A stretch of DNA of 64,000 nucleotides from QHWT01 sp963755695 (GCA_963755695.1 CAVWLB010000008.1:62001-126000); one strand, 5' to 3'. Shown: positions 18,116 to 27,517, counted from the first letter of the stretch. The notes: generated by a model not told the origin, from the sequence alone. A program made the numbers and translations.

Positions 18116-19054
18116 ATGACGGATGCGCCCGGTCGGCCGACGGTGAGCGTTGTGATTCCGTGCTTCAATCAGGCGCGTTTTCTGCCCTCGGCGGTCGCGA
18201 GCGTGCTCGGCCAGTCCTACAGATGTCACGAGTGCACGGTCGTGAACGACGGTTCGACCGATGACACTGCGGCCGTCGTATCGAGCCTCGGTGTCCGGCT
18301 GATTGAACAGACGAATCTCGGTGTGTCGGAGGCCCGTAACACCGGCCTCGCTGCATCGCAGGGCGAGCTCGTCGTGTTTCTCGATGCCGACGACGAACTC
18401 CTGCCGGGCGCGGTGGCGGAAGGCGTACGAGTGCTCGTATCCGACCCGGCGGCTGCGGCAGTGGTCGGCCGTTGTCAGCCGATCGACGGCAGCGGTCAGC
18501 GTCTGCCCGCGACGCACCGGTCGATCGATCCGTCGAATCTCTACAACGAGTGGCTGTCCAACAATTTCGTGTGGACGCCGGGCGCGGCAATGTTTCGAAA
18601 GCGCGCGCTCGCGGAGATTGGTGGATTTCCGGCAGGCCTCGGGCCGGCCGCCGACTATGCCGTTTACCTGCGCCTCGCACGCAGCGGCCGCATCCGACCG
18701 ATCCCGAAAGAACTGGTGCGATATCGACAGCATGACGCGAACATGTCCGGCGATCCTGCGTTGATGTTGCGCGCCACTCTCGAGGTATTGCGCCGGGAAC
18801 GCCTCGAGGCTCCGGCGACCGCTCGTCCTCACATTCGTCGAGGGCGCCAGCAGTGGTGCGACTGGTACGGCGAGCAGATCGTCCACCGGCTGCGGGCGGA
18901 CTGGCGCCAGGGTCGACGCGGCCGCGTTCAGATCCAGTCCGCCATCACACTCGTGAGGCACTGTCCCGCCGTGGTCTTCCGACATATCGGACAGAAGACG
19001 AATCGCACGCTGGGGCAACTTCTCGGATCGCGCGGACGGAGGGTGGCGCGTTGA
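18116..19054 (+). CDS. family 2 glycosyltransferase (first of polysaccharide locus)
   Basis: 312-residue GT2 (GT-A fold) enzyme transferring a sugar from a nucleotide donor to a growing surface glycan. Motifs: VSVVIPCFNQARFLPSAVAS, VVNDGSTDDT, the metal-binding LVVFLDADDELLPGAV, and a downstream ADYAVYLRLARSG plus RYRQHDANMS. No TM; probably at the inner face of the membrane. The stop overlaps the TTG start of the next gene. Clearly paralogous to the next GT2-methyltransferase fusion and to the GT at 22732, which share the L-D-A-D-D and NMS blocks. Acceptor and sugar unknown. Confidence 0.9.
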   Translation: MTDAPGRPTVSVVIPCFNQARFLPSAVASVLGQSYRCHECTVVNDGSTDDTAAVVSSLGVRLIEQTNLGVSEARNTGLAASQGELVVFLDADDELLPGAVAEGVRVLVSDPAAAAVVGRCQPIDGSGQRLPATHRSIDPSNLYNEWLSNNFVWTPGAAMFRKRALAEIGGFPAGLGPAADYAVYLRLARSGRIRPIPKELVRYRQHDANMSGDPALMLRATLEVLRRERLEAPATARPHIRRGRQQWCDWYGEQIVHRLRADWRQGRRGRVQIQSAITLVRHCPAVVFRHIGQKTNRTLGQLLGSRGRRVAR

Positions 19055-20745
19055 GCACGCCCCTTGCGGAGAACGCGGCGAAGAACCAGCAGGCGGCGCC
19101 CAGCACATTGGCGTCGAAGGATCTCGAGGTGACGCCTGAGGCGGCCGCCACTGTTGGTATCGTGATCGTCACCTACAACCAGGCCCACTACCTCTCGCAG
19201 GCGCTGGAAAGTGTACGTGCGCAGAAGCGGCCATGCGACCGATTGGTGGTCATCGACGACGGATCCACCGACAATCCTGCGGCAGTCGTCGCTGGGTTCC
19301 CGAACGTGCGGTTGATCACCCAGCCAAATCGCGGGCTGGCGGCCGCGCGTAATGCCGGGCTCGCCGCTCTCGACACCTCGTTCGTCGTGTTCCTCGATGC
19401 CGACGACCGCCTGGAGCCCAACGCGATTGAAGCGGGACTCGCCTGTTTCGCGCGTGTCCCGGAGAGCGGGTTCGTCTATGGCGGCCATCTCTACATCGAC
19501 GCAGACGGCCAGGAGCTCGGCGGGCGGTTCGAGCCGCCGCGCGAGGAGCCGTATCTTCAGCTCCTTCGCGGCAACTTCATCGCCATGCACGGCACGGTGA
19601 TGTATCGGCGGGACTGCCTGCTCGCCGTCGGCGCCTTCGACGAAAAGCTGCCCCGCTGTGAGGACTACGACCTGTATCTGCGGCTCGCACGCCGTTACCA
19701 GGTCACCGGTTATCCCGACCTGGTGGCTTCGTACCGCCTCCACGGCAACAACATGTCGGCGAATCATCGAGAGATGCTTCGCAGCGCTCTCCAGGTGCTG
19801 GCTCGCTACGAACCATCCGCGGCAGACGGGACGACGGCACGACAGGCCTGGTTCGCGGGAAGGCGTCGGTGGCGACGCAATTACGCCGAGGAGATGGCCC
19901 TCGCGCGTTATCGCAAAGGCAAAACCGGCGAATCGCCCGCCTCATGGCTGCCCGTGCTGGCGGAAATCGTGGCCGCCGCGCCCCGAGTGGCGCTCGGCGC
20001 AGCGCTGGGAGGCATCCGGCGCCGCGTGGCGCCACTGCTGCCCCATCGACTACGCGAACGGCTGCTCAAGGGTCGGGAGCGTGTGCCGAGAGTCGGGCGC
20101 GTCCGCTTCGGCGATCTTCGTCGGGTAACGCCGATCAGCCAGTCTTTCGGGTTCGATCGCGGCCTGCCAGTGGATCGCTACTACATCGAGCGCTTTCTGG
20201 CTCGCCACTACTCCGAGATCGTTGGCCGTGTTCTGGAGATAGGCGACGACAGCTACACCAGGCGCTTCGGCGGCTCGCGGGTGTCGCGAAGCGACGTGCT
20301 GCATGTGAACGAGGGCAATCCTCGCGCGACTCTGGTCGGAGACATCGCGAACCCCGACGTGCTGCCAGAAAACGCGTTCAACTGCATCATTCTGACGCAG
20401 ACGCTGCAGCTCATTTACGACGTTCCCCTCGCGATCGAAAGGATTCATCGCGCGCTGAAGCCGGGCGGTGTCGTCTTAGTCACGGCCCCGGGGATCAGCC
20501 AGATCTCCCGCGACGAGTGGGGCAAGACGTGGTTCTGGTCGTTCACGCCCGCCGCGCTCGAACGGCTGTTTGCCGACAAATTCGGTTCGGACGCCATCCT
20601 GATCGAGCGATACGGCAACGTGTTCGCCGCGACCGCATTTCTGCAGGGCCTCGCGGTTGCAGAGCTCGATACCAGGGATCTCGAACCCCTCGACGACGCG
20701 TACCCGGTTATCACCGCGCTGCGCGCGCGCAAGACGATCCGCTGA
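19051..20745 (+). CDS. fusion of family 2 glycosyltransferase and SAM-dependent methyltransferase domain
   Basis: 564 residues, starting at TTG 19051 (GGAGGG about 9 bases upstream), overlapping the previous stop. N-terminal GT2 domain: VGIVIVTYNQAHYLSQALES, VVIDDGSTDN, FVVFLDADDRLEPNAI, DYDLYLRLARRYQ, RLHGNNMSAN. After a basic linker (~residues 280-345), the C-terminal ~200 residues are a class I methyltransferase: GRVLEIGDDSYTRRFGG, VLHVNEGNP, LVGDIANPDVLPENAFNCII, IHRALKPGGVVLVTAPG. Such methyltransferase domains are frequent in polysaccharide clusters. Both domains look complete, so the protein may add and then modify or cap a sugar; that is inference. The fusion is in one uninterrupted frame. 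Confidence 0.88.
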   Translation: MSTPLAENAAKNQQAAPSTLASKDLEVTPEAAATVGIVIVTYNQAHYLSQALESVRAQKRPCDRLVVIDDGSTDNPAAVVAGFPNVRLITQPNRGLAAARNAGLAALDTSFVVFLDADDRLEPNAIEAGLACFARVPESGFVYGGHLYIDADGQELGGRFEPPREEPYLQLLRGNFIAMHGTVMYRRDCLLAVGAFDEKLPRCEDYDLYLRLARRYQVTGYPDLVASYRLHGNNMSANHREMLRSALQVLARYEPSAADGTTARQAWFAGRRRWRRNYAEEMALARYRKGKTGESPASWLPVLAEIVAAAPRVALGAALGGIRRRVAPLLPHRLRERLLKGRERVPRVGRVRFGDLRRVTPISQSFGFDRGLPVDRYYIERFLARHYSEIVGRVLEIGDDSYTRRFGGSRVSRSDVLHVNEGNPRATLVGDIANPDVLPENAFNCIILTQTLQLIYDVPLAIERIHRALKPGGVVLVTAPGISQISRDEWGKTWFWSFTPAALERLFADKFGSDAILIERYGNVFAATAFLQGLAVAELDTRDLEPLDDAYPVITALRARKTIR

Positions 20746-20746
20746 C

Positions 20747-21733
20747 GTGCGAACCTTGTTCGAAAATATTCGGCGGCTTCGAGCGGGTGCGCGGCAACCG
20801 CTGATCCTGATGTACCACCGGATCGCGGCTCCGGCTGTCGACCCATGGGGACTTGCGGTGCGACCCGAGCATTTCGAGCAGCATCTTCGGGTGCTGCGCT
20901 CGCGCACGGTACTTTCGATGTCGGAGTTCGTAGACCGGCTCGAGCGCCGTACGCTTCCAGGCAACGCCGTGGCGATCACCTTCGACGATGGGTACGTCGA
21001 CAATTTGCGTGAAGCGAAACCACGACTGGCTGCGGCTGGCATGCCAGCGACGCTGTTCGTGACCACCGGCGCAGTTGGTCAGGGGACCGAGTACTGGTGG
21101 GACGAGCTCGCACGAGCGATTCTTCTCCATCGCGGACCCTTGGATCGCGAGCTGCTCATCGGAGCGGATCGGTATCACCTGGCGTTTTCAAATGGCGACC
21201 GCACCGTCAGCGCCTGGCGGGCCTGGGAACCGCCGCCGGGCGCGAGGGAGGCCGCATATCTCGCAGTGTGGCGCCGTCTCCGGGACACGCCGGCGCGCCA
21301 GCGCGATACCGCCATGAATCTCCTGCGCGACCTGATCGACCCATCGCCGCCGGATGCGAACGACCTGCCGATGACCTCGAGCGAAGTCGCAGACCTCGCA
21401 GCCGACGGGCTGTTCGACATCGGCGGCCATACGGTCACGCATCCTGCGCTCCCGACGCTCCCACCGAGCGAACAGGCAGACGAGATCCTGCACGGGCGAC
21501 TCGCCTGCGAGCAGATCGTCAACCGGGCCATTGCCGGATTTGCCTACCCGCACGGTGCGCTCGATTCCGAGTCACGGGCCGCGGTGCGGGCGTGCGGCTT
21601 CCGTTGGGCGTGCTCGACCGAGGCGCGGCCGGTGCCTGTACACGATTACGATCGGTATGCGCTGCCCCGGCTGGCGGTTTCCGACTGCGACGGGCCAGCC
21701 TTCGAGCGCGCGTTACAGGCGGCATGCGCATGA
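20747..21733 (+). CDS. polysaccharide deacetylase family protein
   Basis: 328 residues from GTG 20747, one base after the preceding stop. NodB-fold carbohydrate esterase 4 features: LILMYHRIA at the start, AVAITFDDGYVDNL with the D-D metal/catalytic pair (residues 80-81), DIGGHTVTHPALPTL with the two metal histidines, and AGFAYPHGALDSESRAAVRACGF near the end. No signal peptide or TM is obvious, unlike exported deacetylases, so it may act on lipid-linked intermediates in the cytoplasm or be exported otherwise. The stop overlaps the next ATG (ATGA), showing operon organisation. Natural substrate unknown. Confidence 0.88.
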   Translation: MRTLFENIRRLRAGARQPLILMYHRIAAPAVDPWGLAVRPEHFEQHLRVLRSRTVLSMSEFVDRLERRTLPGNAVAITFDDGYVDNLREAKPRLAAAGMPATLFVTTGAVGQGTEYWWDELARAILLHRGPLDRELLIGADRYHLAFSNGDRTVSAWRAWEPPPGAREAAYLAVWRRLRDTPARQRDTAMNLLRDLIDPSPPDANDLPMTSSEVADLAADGLFDIGGHTVTHPALPTLPPSEQADEILHGRLACEQIVNRAIAGFAYPHGALDSESRAAVRACGFRWACSTEARPVPVHDYDRYALPRLAVSDCDGPAFERALQAACA

Positions 21734-22692
21734 ACACCGTTCGCGTGTCGATCGTCACACCATTCCTCAATGCGGAACGCTACATCGAGGAGAGCATCGA
21801 AAGCGTTCTCGCCCAGACCTACGAGCAGTGGGAATTGCTGCTCGTCGACGACGGCTCGACCGACGCGAGCGCCACCATTGCTCTTCGATACGCGGCCGCG
21901 CATCCGCAGAAAATCAAATACCTGTCACATGACGGTCGGCAGAATCGTGGGGCAAGTGCCTCGAGGAACCTGGGCATCCGTCACGCGGCCGGCGAGTACA
22001 TCGCGTTTCTCGATGCCGACGATATCTATTTGCCGGGGAAACTGGAGGCGCAGGTCCCGCTGCTCGACGCTCATCCGAGTGTTGGAATGACCTATGCGGC
22101 AACCGAATACTGGTCCAGCTGGAGCGGCCGGCCTGAAGATGCGGCCCGTGATTGGACGTGGCGCAATTACGGAGCGGAACCGAAGGCCATCGTCCAACCG
22201 CCGCAAATGTTGACGACTTTTCTTCGTCGCAGGAGCACGGTGCCGTGTATGGGCAGCGTGCTCGCGCGGCGTGAAGCCATCGAGCAGGTCGGCGGCTGGG
22301 AGGAGTCCTTTCGTCATTTCTGCACCGATCAGGTGTTCCACGCCAAGATGTGCCTGACGTTTCCGATCGTCATCGCCGACGCCTGCTGGGACAGGTACCG
22401 ACAGCACGAGGATTCATCCTGCCGGATCGTCGAACGCGCCGGCGAAACCAATGCCGAGACGCTCCGCTACCTGCAGTGGCTTCGCACGTATCTCGAGAAC
22501 AAGCACGTCGCCGATCCCGATCTTCAGCGGGCGCTGCGGAGTGCGTTGCGTCGCTATCGTTATCCGCGGCTCTGGCGGCTCAGACGGTACACCTCACGCT
22601 ACGAATCGTATTTGAGACGCATGGCGGGAGCAGCCATACGCCGCACCGTGCCGCGTACGCTGCGACGCCGCTTGCGCGCCCGGTGGAGCTGA
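21730..22692 (+). CDS. family 2 glycosyltransferase
   Basis: 320-residue GT2 enzyme: VSIVTPFLNAERYIEESIES, LLVDDGSTDAS, NRGASASRNLGIRHAAGEY, IAFLDADDIYLPGKL. A C-terminal basic tail (RRTVPRTLRRRLRARWS) may aid membrane contact. ATG 21730 overlaps the deacetylase stop; an ATG two codons earlier (21724) is equally possible. More distant from the other three GT2 domains of the locus: it has W-x-R-Y-R-Q-H-E-D-S-S in place of the R-H-x-x-N-M-S block. Part of the polysaccharide operon; donor and linkage unknown. Confidence 0.88.
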   Translation: MNTVRVSIVTPFLNAERYIEESIESVLAQTYEQWELLLVDDGSTDASATIALRYAAAHPQKIKYLSHDGRQNRGASASRNLGIRHAAGEYIAFLDADDIYLPGKLEAQVPLLDAHPSVGMTYAATEYWSSWSGRPEDAARDWTWRNYGAEPKAIVQPPQMLTTFLRRRSTVPCMGSVLARREAIEQVGGWEESFRHFCTDQVFHAKMCLTFPIVIADACWDRYRQHEDSSCRIVERAGETNAETLRYLQWLRTYLENKHVADPDLQRALRSALRRYRYPRLWRLRRYTSRYESYLRRMAGAAIRRTVPRTLRRRLRARWS

Positions 22693-22731
22693 CCGGTCAA
22701 GCCGGCTTTCAACCAAGAGCTGCCGTTGGCC

Positions 22732-23640
22732 ATGTCCTCTTCTGATCAGCCGGTCGTGTCGGTGGTCATTCCCTGTTTCAATCAGGGAAGATTCCTTGCC
22801 GATGCAATCGACAGCGTCCTCGGACAGACGCACCGCTCCGAGGCGATCGTCGTAGACGACGGATCGACGGACAACACGTTGGCGGTGGTCAAGAACTACG
22901 CCGGCGTGGTGCTGATCCAGCAGCGCAACCAGGGCGCTGCGGTCGCTCGCACCAGTGGATTGCGCCAAAGCCGCGCCGACTTCGTCGTGTTTCTCGATGC
23001 CGACGACCGGTTGCTGCCGGATGCGGTGGCAACCGGGCTCGAATACCTTTCGATGCATGGCGACTGGGCGTTCGTGACGGGACACGCGCGGCTGATCGAC
23101 ATCGATGGATCCGTGATTGGCACGCCGCCGCAGGATCACGGTACTGGCAGCAGCTACGTCGAGCTCCTTCGGGCGAATCACGTTTGGGCGCCCGGAGCGG
23201 TGATGTACCGCCGCTCGGTCTTGGAGACGATAGGGGCCTTCAGCACCTGGGCGAGAGGATCGGCAGACTACGAACTGAACATCCGGATCGCGCGCAGCTT
23301 CGCGTTCGGCTGTCACCATCAGGTGGTTCTCGAATATCGGCGGCACGGCGCGAACATGAGCACCGACATTGGCTACATGCTGCAATCCGCCGTGACGGTA
23401 CGGCGATTCGAGCGTCGATATGTACGCGGGGATTCAACGGCCGAACAGGCGTGGCGCGAAGGAATGGCCTTCGTCCGGTCGGATTTCGGCCGCCGCCTGG
23501 TGCACCAGGTGAGGAGTGATTTTCGAACGCCGGGCCGGCGACAAAGAGCGCTTCGAGGGCTGCTCGATCTGTTGCGGTACTACCCTGCCGGCCTGCTGCG
23601 GGTCGCGCGCGCGGCCGCACACCGAGCCGCCCGATTATGA
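22732..23640 (+). CDS. family 2 glycosyltransferase (last of plus-strand run)
   Basis: 302-residue GT2 enzyme, start ATG 22732 (a TTG two codons earlier is possible). Motifs: VSVVIPCFNQGRFLADAIDS, IVVDDGSTDNT, FVVFLDADDRLLPDAV, WAPGAVMYRRSVL, YELNIRIARSF and RRHGANMSTD. Close paralog of the GT at 18116, as shown by the shared C-F-N-Q, F-L-D-A-D-D and N-M-S blocks. Its last six bases overlap the end of the minus-strand ABC ATPase gene. It probably completes the repeat unit or a terminal modification; specificity unknown. Confidence 0.88.
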   Translation: MSSSDQPVVSVVIPCFNQGRFLADAIDSVLGQTHRSEAIVVDDGSTDNTLAVVKNYAGVVLIQQRNQGAAVARTSGLRQSRADFVVFLDADDRLLPDAVATGLEYLSMHGDWAFVTGHARLIDIDGSVIGTPPQDHGTGSSYVELLRANHVWAPGAVMYRRSVLETIGAFSTWARGSADYELNIRIARSFAFGCHHQVVLEYRRHGANMSTDIGYMLQSAVTVRRFERRYVRGDSTAEQAWREGMAFVRSDFGRRLVHQVRSDFRTPGRRQRALRGLLDLLRYYPAGLLRVARAAAHRAARL

Positions 23641-24856
23641 ATGGCGCGCTCGCCCCCCGACGTCGTCAGAGGTTGGCGATTCTGCGGAGTCAGTGTGCTC
23701 CGGGTCGGTGACTCGCCAGGTGTGCGGGAAGTAGAACTGCGCGTCACTGCTCGGACCTGATTGAACGTATAACCGCGTATCGCCGTCCCACCACGCGAGG
23801 ACTGTCGAGGTCGACAGGTCTCGCACCACGGCGCCGATCGAATAACTGCCGGCTTTCAGCGGGAGTGCCGCGCACGTGAACTCGACGACCCCGCCCGGCG
23901 GCTGCAGGTGGAGCGATTCGCCATGTTCGCCGGTGCGCGGCGCCGCGAGACGGGTTCGACCGTCGGCCGAGTAGTACCCGAACCTCGACCTCTGCGTTCG
24001 GCACCGGCCTGGCCACCGCGAATCGCACGGTGATCGTCAGCGGCGCTCCGGTCCGGAACGACACAGCCTGTGAATCGAGCGGATCCCGAAGCGTGAGATT
24101 GGTCAGCGCCACGCCGCTTCTCGGAGAATCGATGGAGGTCGCGCCGGAGTCTGGATCCCACAGGGCGAGTCGACGGTGATAGCTGGCAACCACTTCAGTC
24201 GGCCGGCCGGCCGCGGCAATCGATCCGCGCTCGAGCAGGATGGCATGGTCGCACAATCGCTCGACCGCCGTGAGGTCGTGCGAGATGAACAGGCTGGTCG
24301 TGCCCTGGTGCTTCAGATCCTGAATGCGCTGGAGGCATTTCACCTGGAATTCGGCATCGCCTACCGCGAGTACTTCGTCCACCAGCAGGATGTCGGGTTG
24401 CATGTGCGCGGCAATCGCAAACCCGAGCCGGACGTACATTCCGGAGGAGTACCACTTCACCGGCGTATCGATGAACGGCCGGACACCGGCGAACTCCACG
24501 ATCCGTTCGAGATTTGCGGCGATCTCTCGTCGCCGCATGCCGAGAATCGAACCACTGAGGAAGACGTTTTCGCGGCCGGTGAGCTCGGGGTGGAAACCGG
24601 AGCCGACTTCAACCAGCGCGGCGACGCGCCCGTGAATCACGATCCGGCCCCGGCTCGGCGCCGTGATGCCGGCCAGCAGCTTCATCAACGTGCTCTTGCC
24701 GGCGCCGTTTCTTCCGATGATCCCCAACGATGCGCCGCGAAGGACCTCGAGATCCACGTCCTGCAAGGCCCAGAACGTCTCCGCGCGGCGACGCGTGTTC
24801 AGCCGATATTGCTTCCACACGTGCTCGACGGCGAGGTCGACCGGCTCGCCGCTCAT
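23635..24856 (-). CDS. polysaccharide ABC exporter ATP-binding protein (Wzt-like), frameshifted
   Basis: ATPase energising export of a lipid-linked polysaccharide. Walker A GRNGAGKST (residues 48-56), signature YSSGMYVRLGFA, Walker B ILLVDEVLAVGDA and switch histidine in FISHDLT are all present. The ~160-residue C-terminal extension is the carbohydrate-binding type seen in Wzt. That part is split: after VEVRV the frame changes at 23977-23979 (extra C in CCC), and the other frame continues as YYSADGRTRLAAP ... GSYSIGAVVRDLSTSTVLAWWDG to a stop at 23635. Translation is coupled to the permease (ATGA overlap at 24853-24856). The frameshift is likely a sequence error because both halves are well conserved. 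Confidence 0.88.
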
Positions 24857-25731
24857 ACCGCGTCCGCCATGGTCAGCTCGACGTACTTGAAGTAGACGTA
24901 GGCGGCGGGCACGAGCACCGCGACGATCAATGCCGACGTCGCCAGCGCCTGGAAGTCGGGCGCTTGGTTGAGCACGACCGCACGCCGGAACGTGTCGATC
25001 ACGCCGGCCAGCGGATTGATCGTGTAGAGGGCGTAGAGTGGTGGCGCGAGCGCTGACTTGACCGCACTGAGCGGATAGAGCACCGGCGTCGCAAAGAGCC
25101 ACACCTGCAGCAGCACCGGCATCGCCAACCCGATATCGCGATGCCGCACCTGCAGCGCCGACAAGAACAGTCCGAGGCCCACCAGGAATCCAGTCAGCAC
25201 CGCAATGGCGGCCAGCGACCACACCGACGTCGCCGTCAGCGGCACGCCAAACCACATCATCAGCACTGCGAGCACCACCGATGCAATGCACATGTCGACG
25301 AGCGCCGCCACGATGTAAGTGAGCGGCAGAATTTCGCGAGGAAACGCCACCTTCGTAAGAAGGGCCGCGTTCGAGGTCAGGGCCCCCGACGCGTTCGTCA
25401 ACCCGCTCGAGAACATGGTCCAGGGAATGAGGGCCGAGTAAGCGAACAGCGGATACGGCACATGTCCGCCGGGTGCGGTGCGCAGAAAGGCCGCCATCAG
25501 CGTGAACACCAGCATCATCGCCAACGGCTGGATCACCGCCCACAGGATGCCCAGGCGAGACTGCTTGTATCGCACGCGAACGCGATGAAGGCTGAGGGTC
25601 ACGAACAGGTCGGCGAACTGACGCAGCTGCCGGAAGGCGGCGAGCACACTGACGCGCCGCAGTGCAGGAGGTTCGTAGATCGTCGTCGGCCGGGACACCG
25701 CGAGCTTAGCCGTTTGCAAGCTCGACGCCAT
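24853..25731 (-). CDS. polysaccharide ABC exporter permease (Wzm-like, ABC-2 type)
   Basis: 292-residue inner-membrane permease with about six TM helices. The N-terminal cytoplasmic part leads into VRVRYKQSRLGILWAVIQPL, the hallmark of O-antigen/teichoic-type ABC-2 exporters. Helices include MMLVFTLMAAFL, ILPLTYIVAALVDMCIASVV, AAIAVLTGFLVGLGLFLSAL and VLLQVWLFATPVLYPLSAV; the last ends in YVYFKYVELTMAD. ATG 25731. First gene of the two-gene exporter operon; it works with the adjacent ATPase to flip the glycan made by the convergent glycosyltransferase operon. Confidence 0.92.
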   Translation of the reverse strand: MASSLQTAKLAVSRPTTIYEPPALRRVSVLAAFRQLRQFADLFVTLSLHRVRVRYKQSRLGILWAVIQPLAMMLVFTLMAAFLRTAPGGHVPYPLFAYSALIPWTMFSSGLTNASGALTSNAALLTKVAFPREILPLTYIVAALVDMCIASVVLAVLMMWFGVPLTATSVWSLAAIAVLTGFLVGLGLFLSALQVRHRDIGLAMPVLLQVWLFATPVLYPLSAVKSALAPPLYALYTINPLAGVIDTFRRAVVLNQAPDFQALATSALIVAVLVPAAYVYFKYVELTMADAV

Positions 25732-25859
25732 TTGCCCACATGCAGATCAGGGAGCGGACACCGAAATCCCTACTGTGGTAGCTCATCAATAGCAACCCGA
25801 AGTCGCCCGTTTGATCGATCCCATTCATTATTGATTGTTGTCGCGCACGGCAGGACGGG

Positions 25860-26450
25860 CTACGTGCGCCGCCACTCTGACACCACCCGGATGACGGCGT
25901 ACCCCGCAATCAACGCGACGGCAACCAGCGCGGCACGCGCAAACTGGGAGCGCGCGGCGTGGACGACCTCGGGCCAACGGTCACCCGCGACGTAGCCGAG
26001 GCCCAGAAACACCGCGCACCACAGGGTGCCGCCGGGATATGCATACGCGACGAACGTTCGGTAGTCGAGGCAACCAGATCCGGCCATGATGGCCGTCACG
26101 TGCCGAACGCCGGGAATGAAGTAGCCGAACGCCAACAGCCAGCCGCCAAATCGTCGAAACAAGCCTTGCGCGCGTTCGATGGCGTCGTGATGACGGGTGA
26201 ACCGTGCTCGCACGACATGCAGACCAACCCACCGGCCGACCGCATAGCTCAAGGTGATGCCCGTGAGACATCCGCTGACGGCAGCGGCCGCCGTGCTGAA
26301 CGGATTCAGACGGCCGCTCGCAACCAGAGCTCCGGCGATCGTCAGCAATAATTCGTCCGGGATCGGCAGACCGAATATGCCGAACACCTGCGCAAAGAAG
26401 AGCAACGGTGCACCGAATCGTACGAGCCAGGCGATGAACTCGCGTTCCAC
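25860..26450 (-). CDS. DedA family membrane protein
   Basis: 196-residue inner-membrane protein (VTT/SNARE-associated domain; some DedA members move undecaprenyl phosphate or other polyprenyl/phospholipids). Features: FGIFGLPIPDELLLTIAGAL, CLTGITLSYAVGRWVG, GGWLLAFGYFIPGVRHVTAI with the conserved G-x-x-x-P-G-x-R motif, and a C-terminal TM (AALVAVALIAGYAVIRVV). Start is GTG 26450 with AGGTCGG just upstream. It stands beside the polysaccharide exporter but is separated by 128 bases and is probably a separate transcription unit. A role in recycling the lipid carrier used by that locus is a reasonable guess only. Confidence 0.88.
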   Translation of the reverse strand: MEREFIAWLVRFGAPLLFFAQVFGIFGLPIPDELLLTIAGALVASGRLNPFSTAAAAVSGCLTGITLSYAVGRWVGLHVVRARFTRHHDAIERAQGLFRRFGGWLLAFGYFIPGVRHVTAIMAGSGCLDYRTFVAYAYPGGTLWCAVFLGLGYVAGDRWPEVVHAARSQFARAALVAVALIAGYAVIRVVSEWRRT

Positions 26451-26647
26451 GTGCCGACCTACGGCTGACGAACGACGCCTCGCGCATCGCGAAAGATGAC
26501 GTCGATGCTCTCAGCAGCCACTGCGAAACCTGCATGCGACAGTCGCGCGCACACAGATACGATGGCCCCCAGAAGAAGTCCGGTCCTCATCGGTAGAGAC
26601 TACACCCTTCGCCGTCGAGCACCGCGTATACTCCCGCGGGCAGCGCC

Positions 26648-27517
26648 GTGACATCACAGATTCCTGACGAGATTGAAGAGTACCGAGACCAGCGCTGGCG
26701 GCGTGATGCGACGCGACAGGTCGAGACCGCCCTCGATGCCGAACACTTCATCGAGCAGACCGGCTTCGCCGCGTACCGAACGGATTCGCGGCGCCCTGGA
26801 CCATCGCTCTATGTGGCGGTGTGCGGCCGTCGCGACACGGTCATGCCTCGCAATGCGAGAAAGGATCCCGAAGCCACGCTCACCCGGTCGTTGAAGGAAG
26901 AACTCGTGACCCGCGGTCGAATCTATTTCGCCAAACTGGCAGGCGGCCGATCGATGTTCCTCGCCCCGCGCATGATCCCGTACTTTCACGCGATCTGGGG
27001 CGTGCGTCGGTCGGAAGAACAGCGACGGCTGAGCAAAGCCGCCCGGGCGATCCTCAAAGTGCTCCGAGGCGAATGGGAGATGGGCACGGCAGATCTGCGC
27101 AACGAATCCGGCGTGAAGGATCGACAGGCGTTCACCAGAGGCGTGAACGAACTTCAGGCCGCGATGATCATCGTACCCGGCGCGGTCTACCATCAACCGA
27201 CGTTCACCTATATCTGGACGCTGGCTGTCGGGCGGTTTCCGGGGGAACTGACCAGACGTGTCGGCCGCGAAACCGCGCTACGCGAGATCGCCCGTTGCTT
27301 CCTGGCCGGCGCCGGCATGACGATTCCTGGTGAACTGGCGCGCGTCAGCGGGCTGCCGCGGCCAGACGCCGGACGCGGCAACCGTGCGCTCGTCGCCGAG
27401 GGGTCTGCGACGATGCTGGCGCGCGGGGTCTATCGACTGGTCGAGTCCGCTCAGGGATCGGCGCGGAGCGAGAACGCCGAGACCCGGCCATCGGGCGCAA
27501 GTCCCAGCCGCGCGTAA
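26648..27517 (+). CDS. AlkZ-related winged-helix protein
   Basis: 289-residue protein from GTG 26648. Pattern DAEHFIEQTGFAAY, then TLTRSLKEELVTRGRIYFAKLAGGRSMFL, APRMIPYFHAIWG, and a helix-rich middle (LSKAARAILKVLRGEWEMGTADLR) match the AlkZ-related group: winged-helix proteins akin to AlkZ but lacking a clear Q-x-D catalytic motif. It may bind DNA without glycosylase activity. The last ~67 bases overlap the end of the convergent D-aminoacylase gene; the C-terminal tail (SENAETRPSGASPSRA) is low-complexity and may not be conserved. Second AlkZ-type gene in the window. Confidence 0.65.
   Translation: MTSQIPDEIEEYRDQRWRRDATRQVETALDAEHFIEQTGFAAYRTDSRRPGPSLYVAVCGRRDTVMPRNARKDPEATLTRSLKEELVTRGRIYFAKLAGGRSMFLAPRMIPYFHAIWGVRRSEEQRRLSKAARAILKVLRGEWEMGTADLRNESGVKDRQAFTRGVNELQAAMIIVPGAVYHQPTFTYIWTLAVGRFPGELTRRVGRETALREIARCFLAGAGMTIPGELARVSGLPRPDAGRGNRALVAEGSATMLARGVYRLVESAQGSARSENAETRPSGASPSRA

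Noticed and set aside
23970..23985. programmed ribosomal frameshift in the Wzt-like gene
   Set aside because: No slippery heptamer, no downstream pseudoknot seen, and the same GGG-run pattern breaks unrelated genes.
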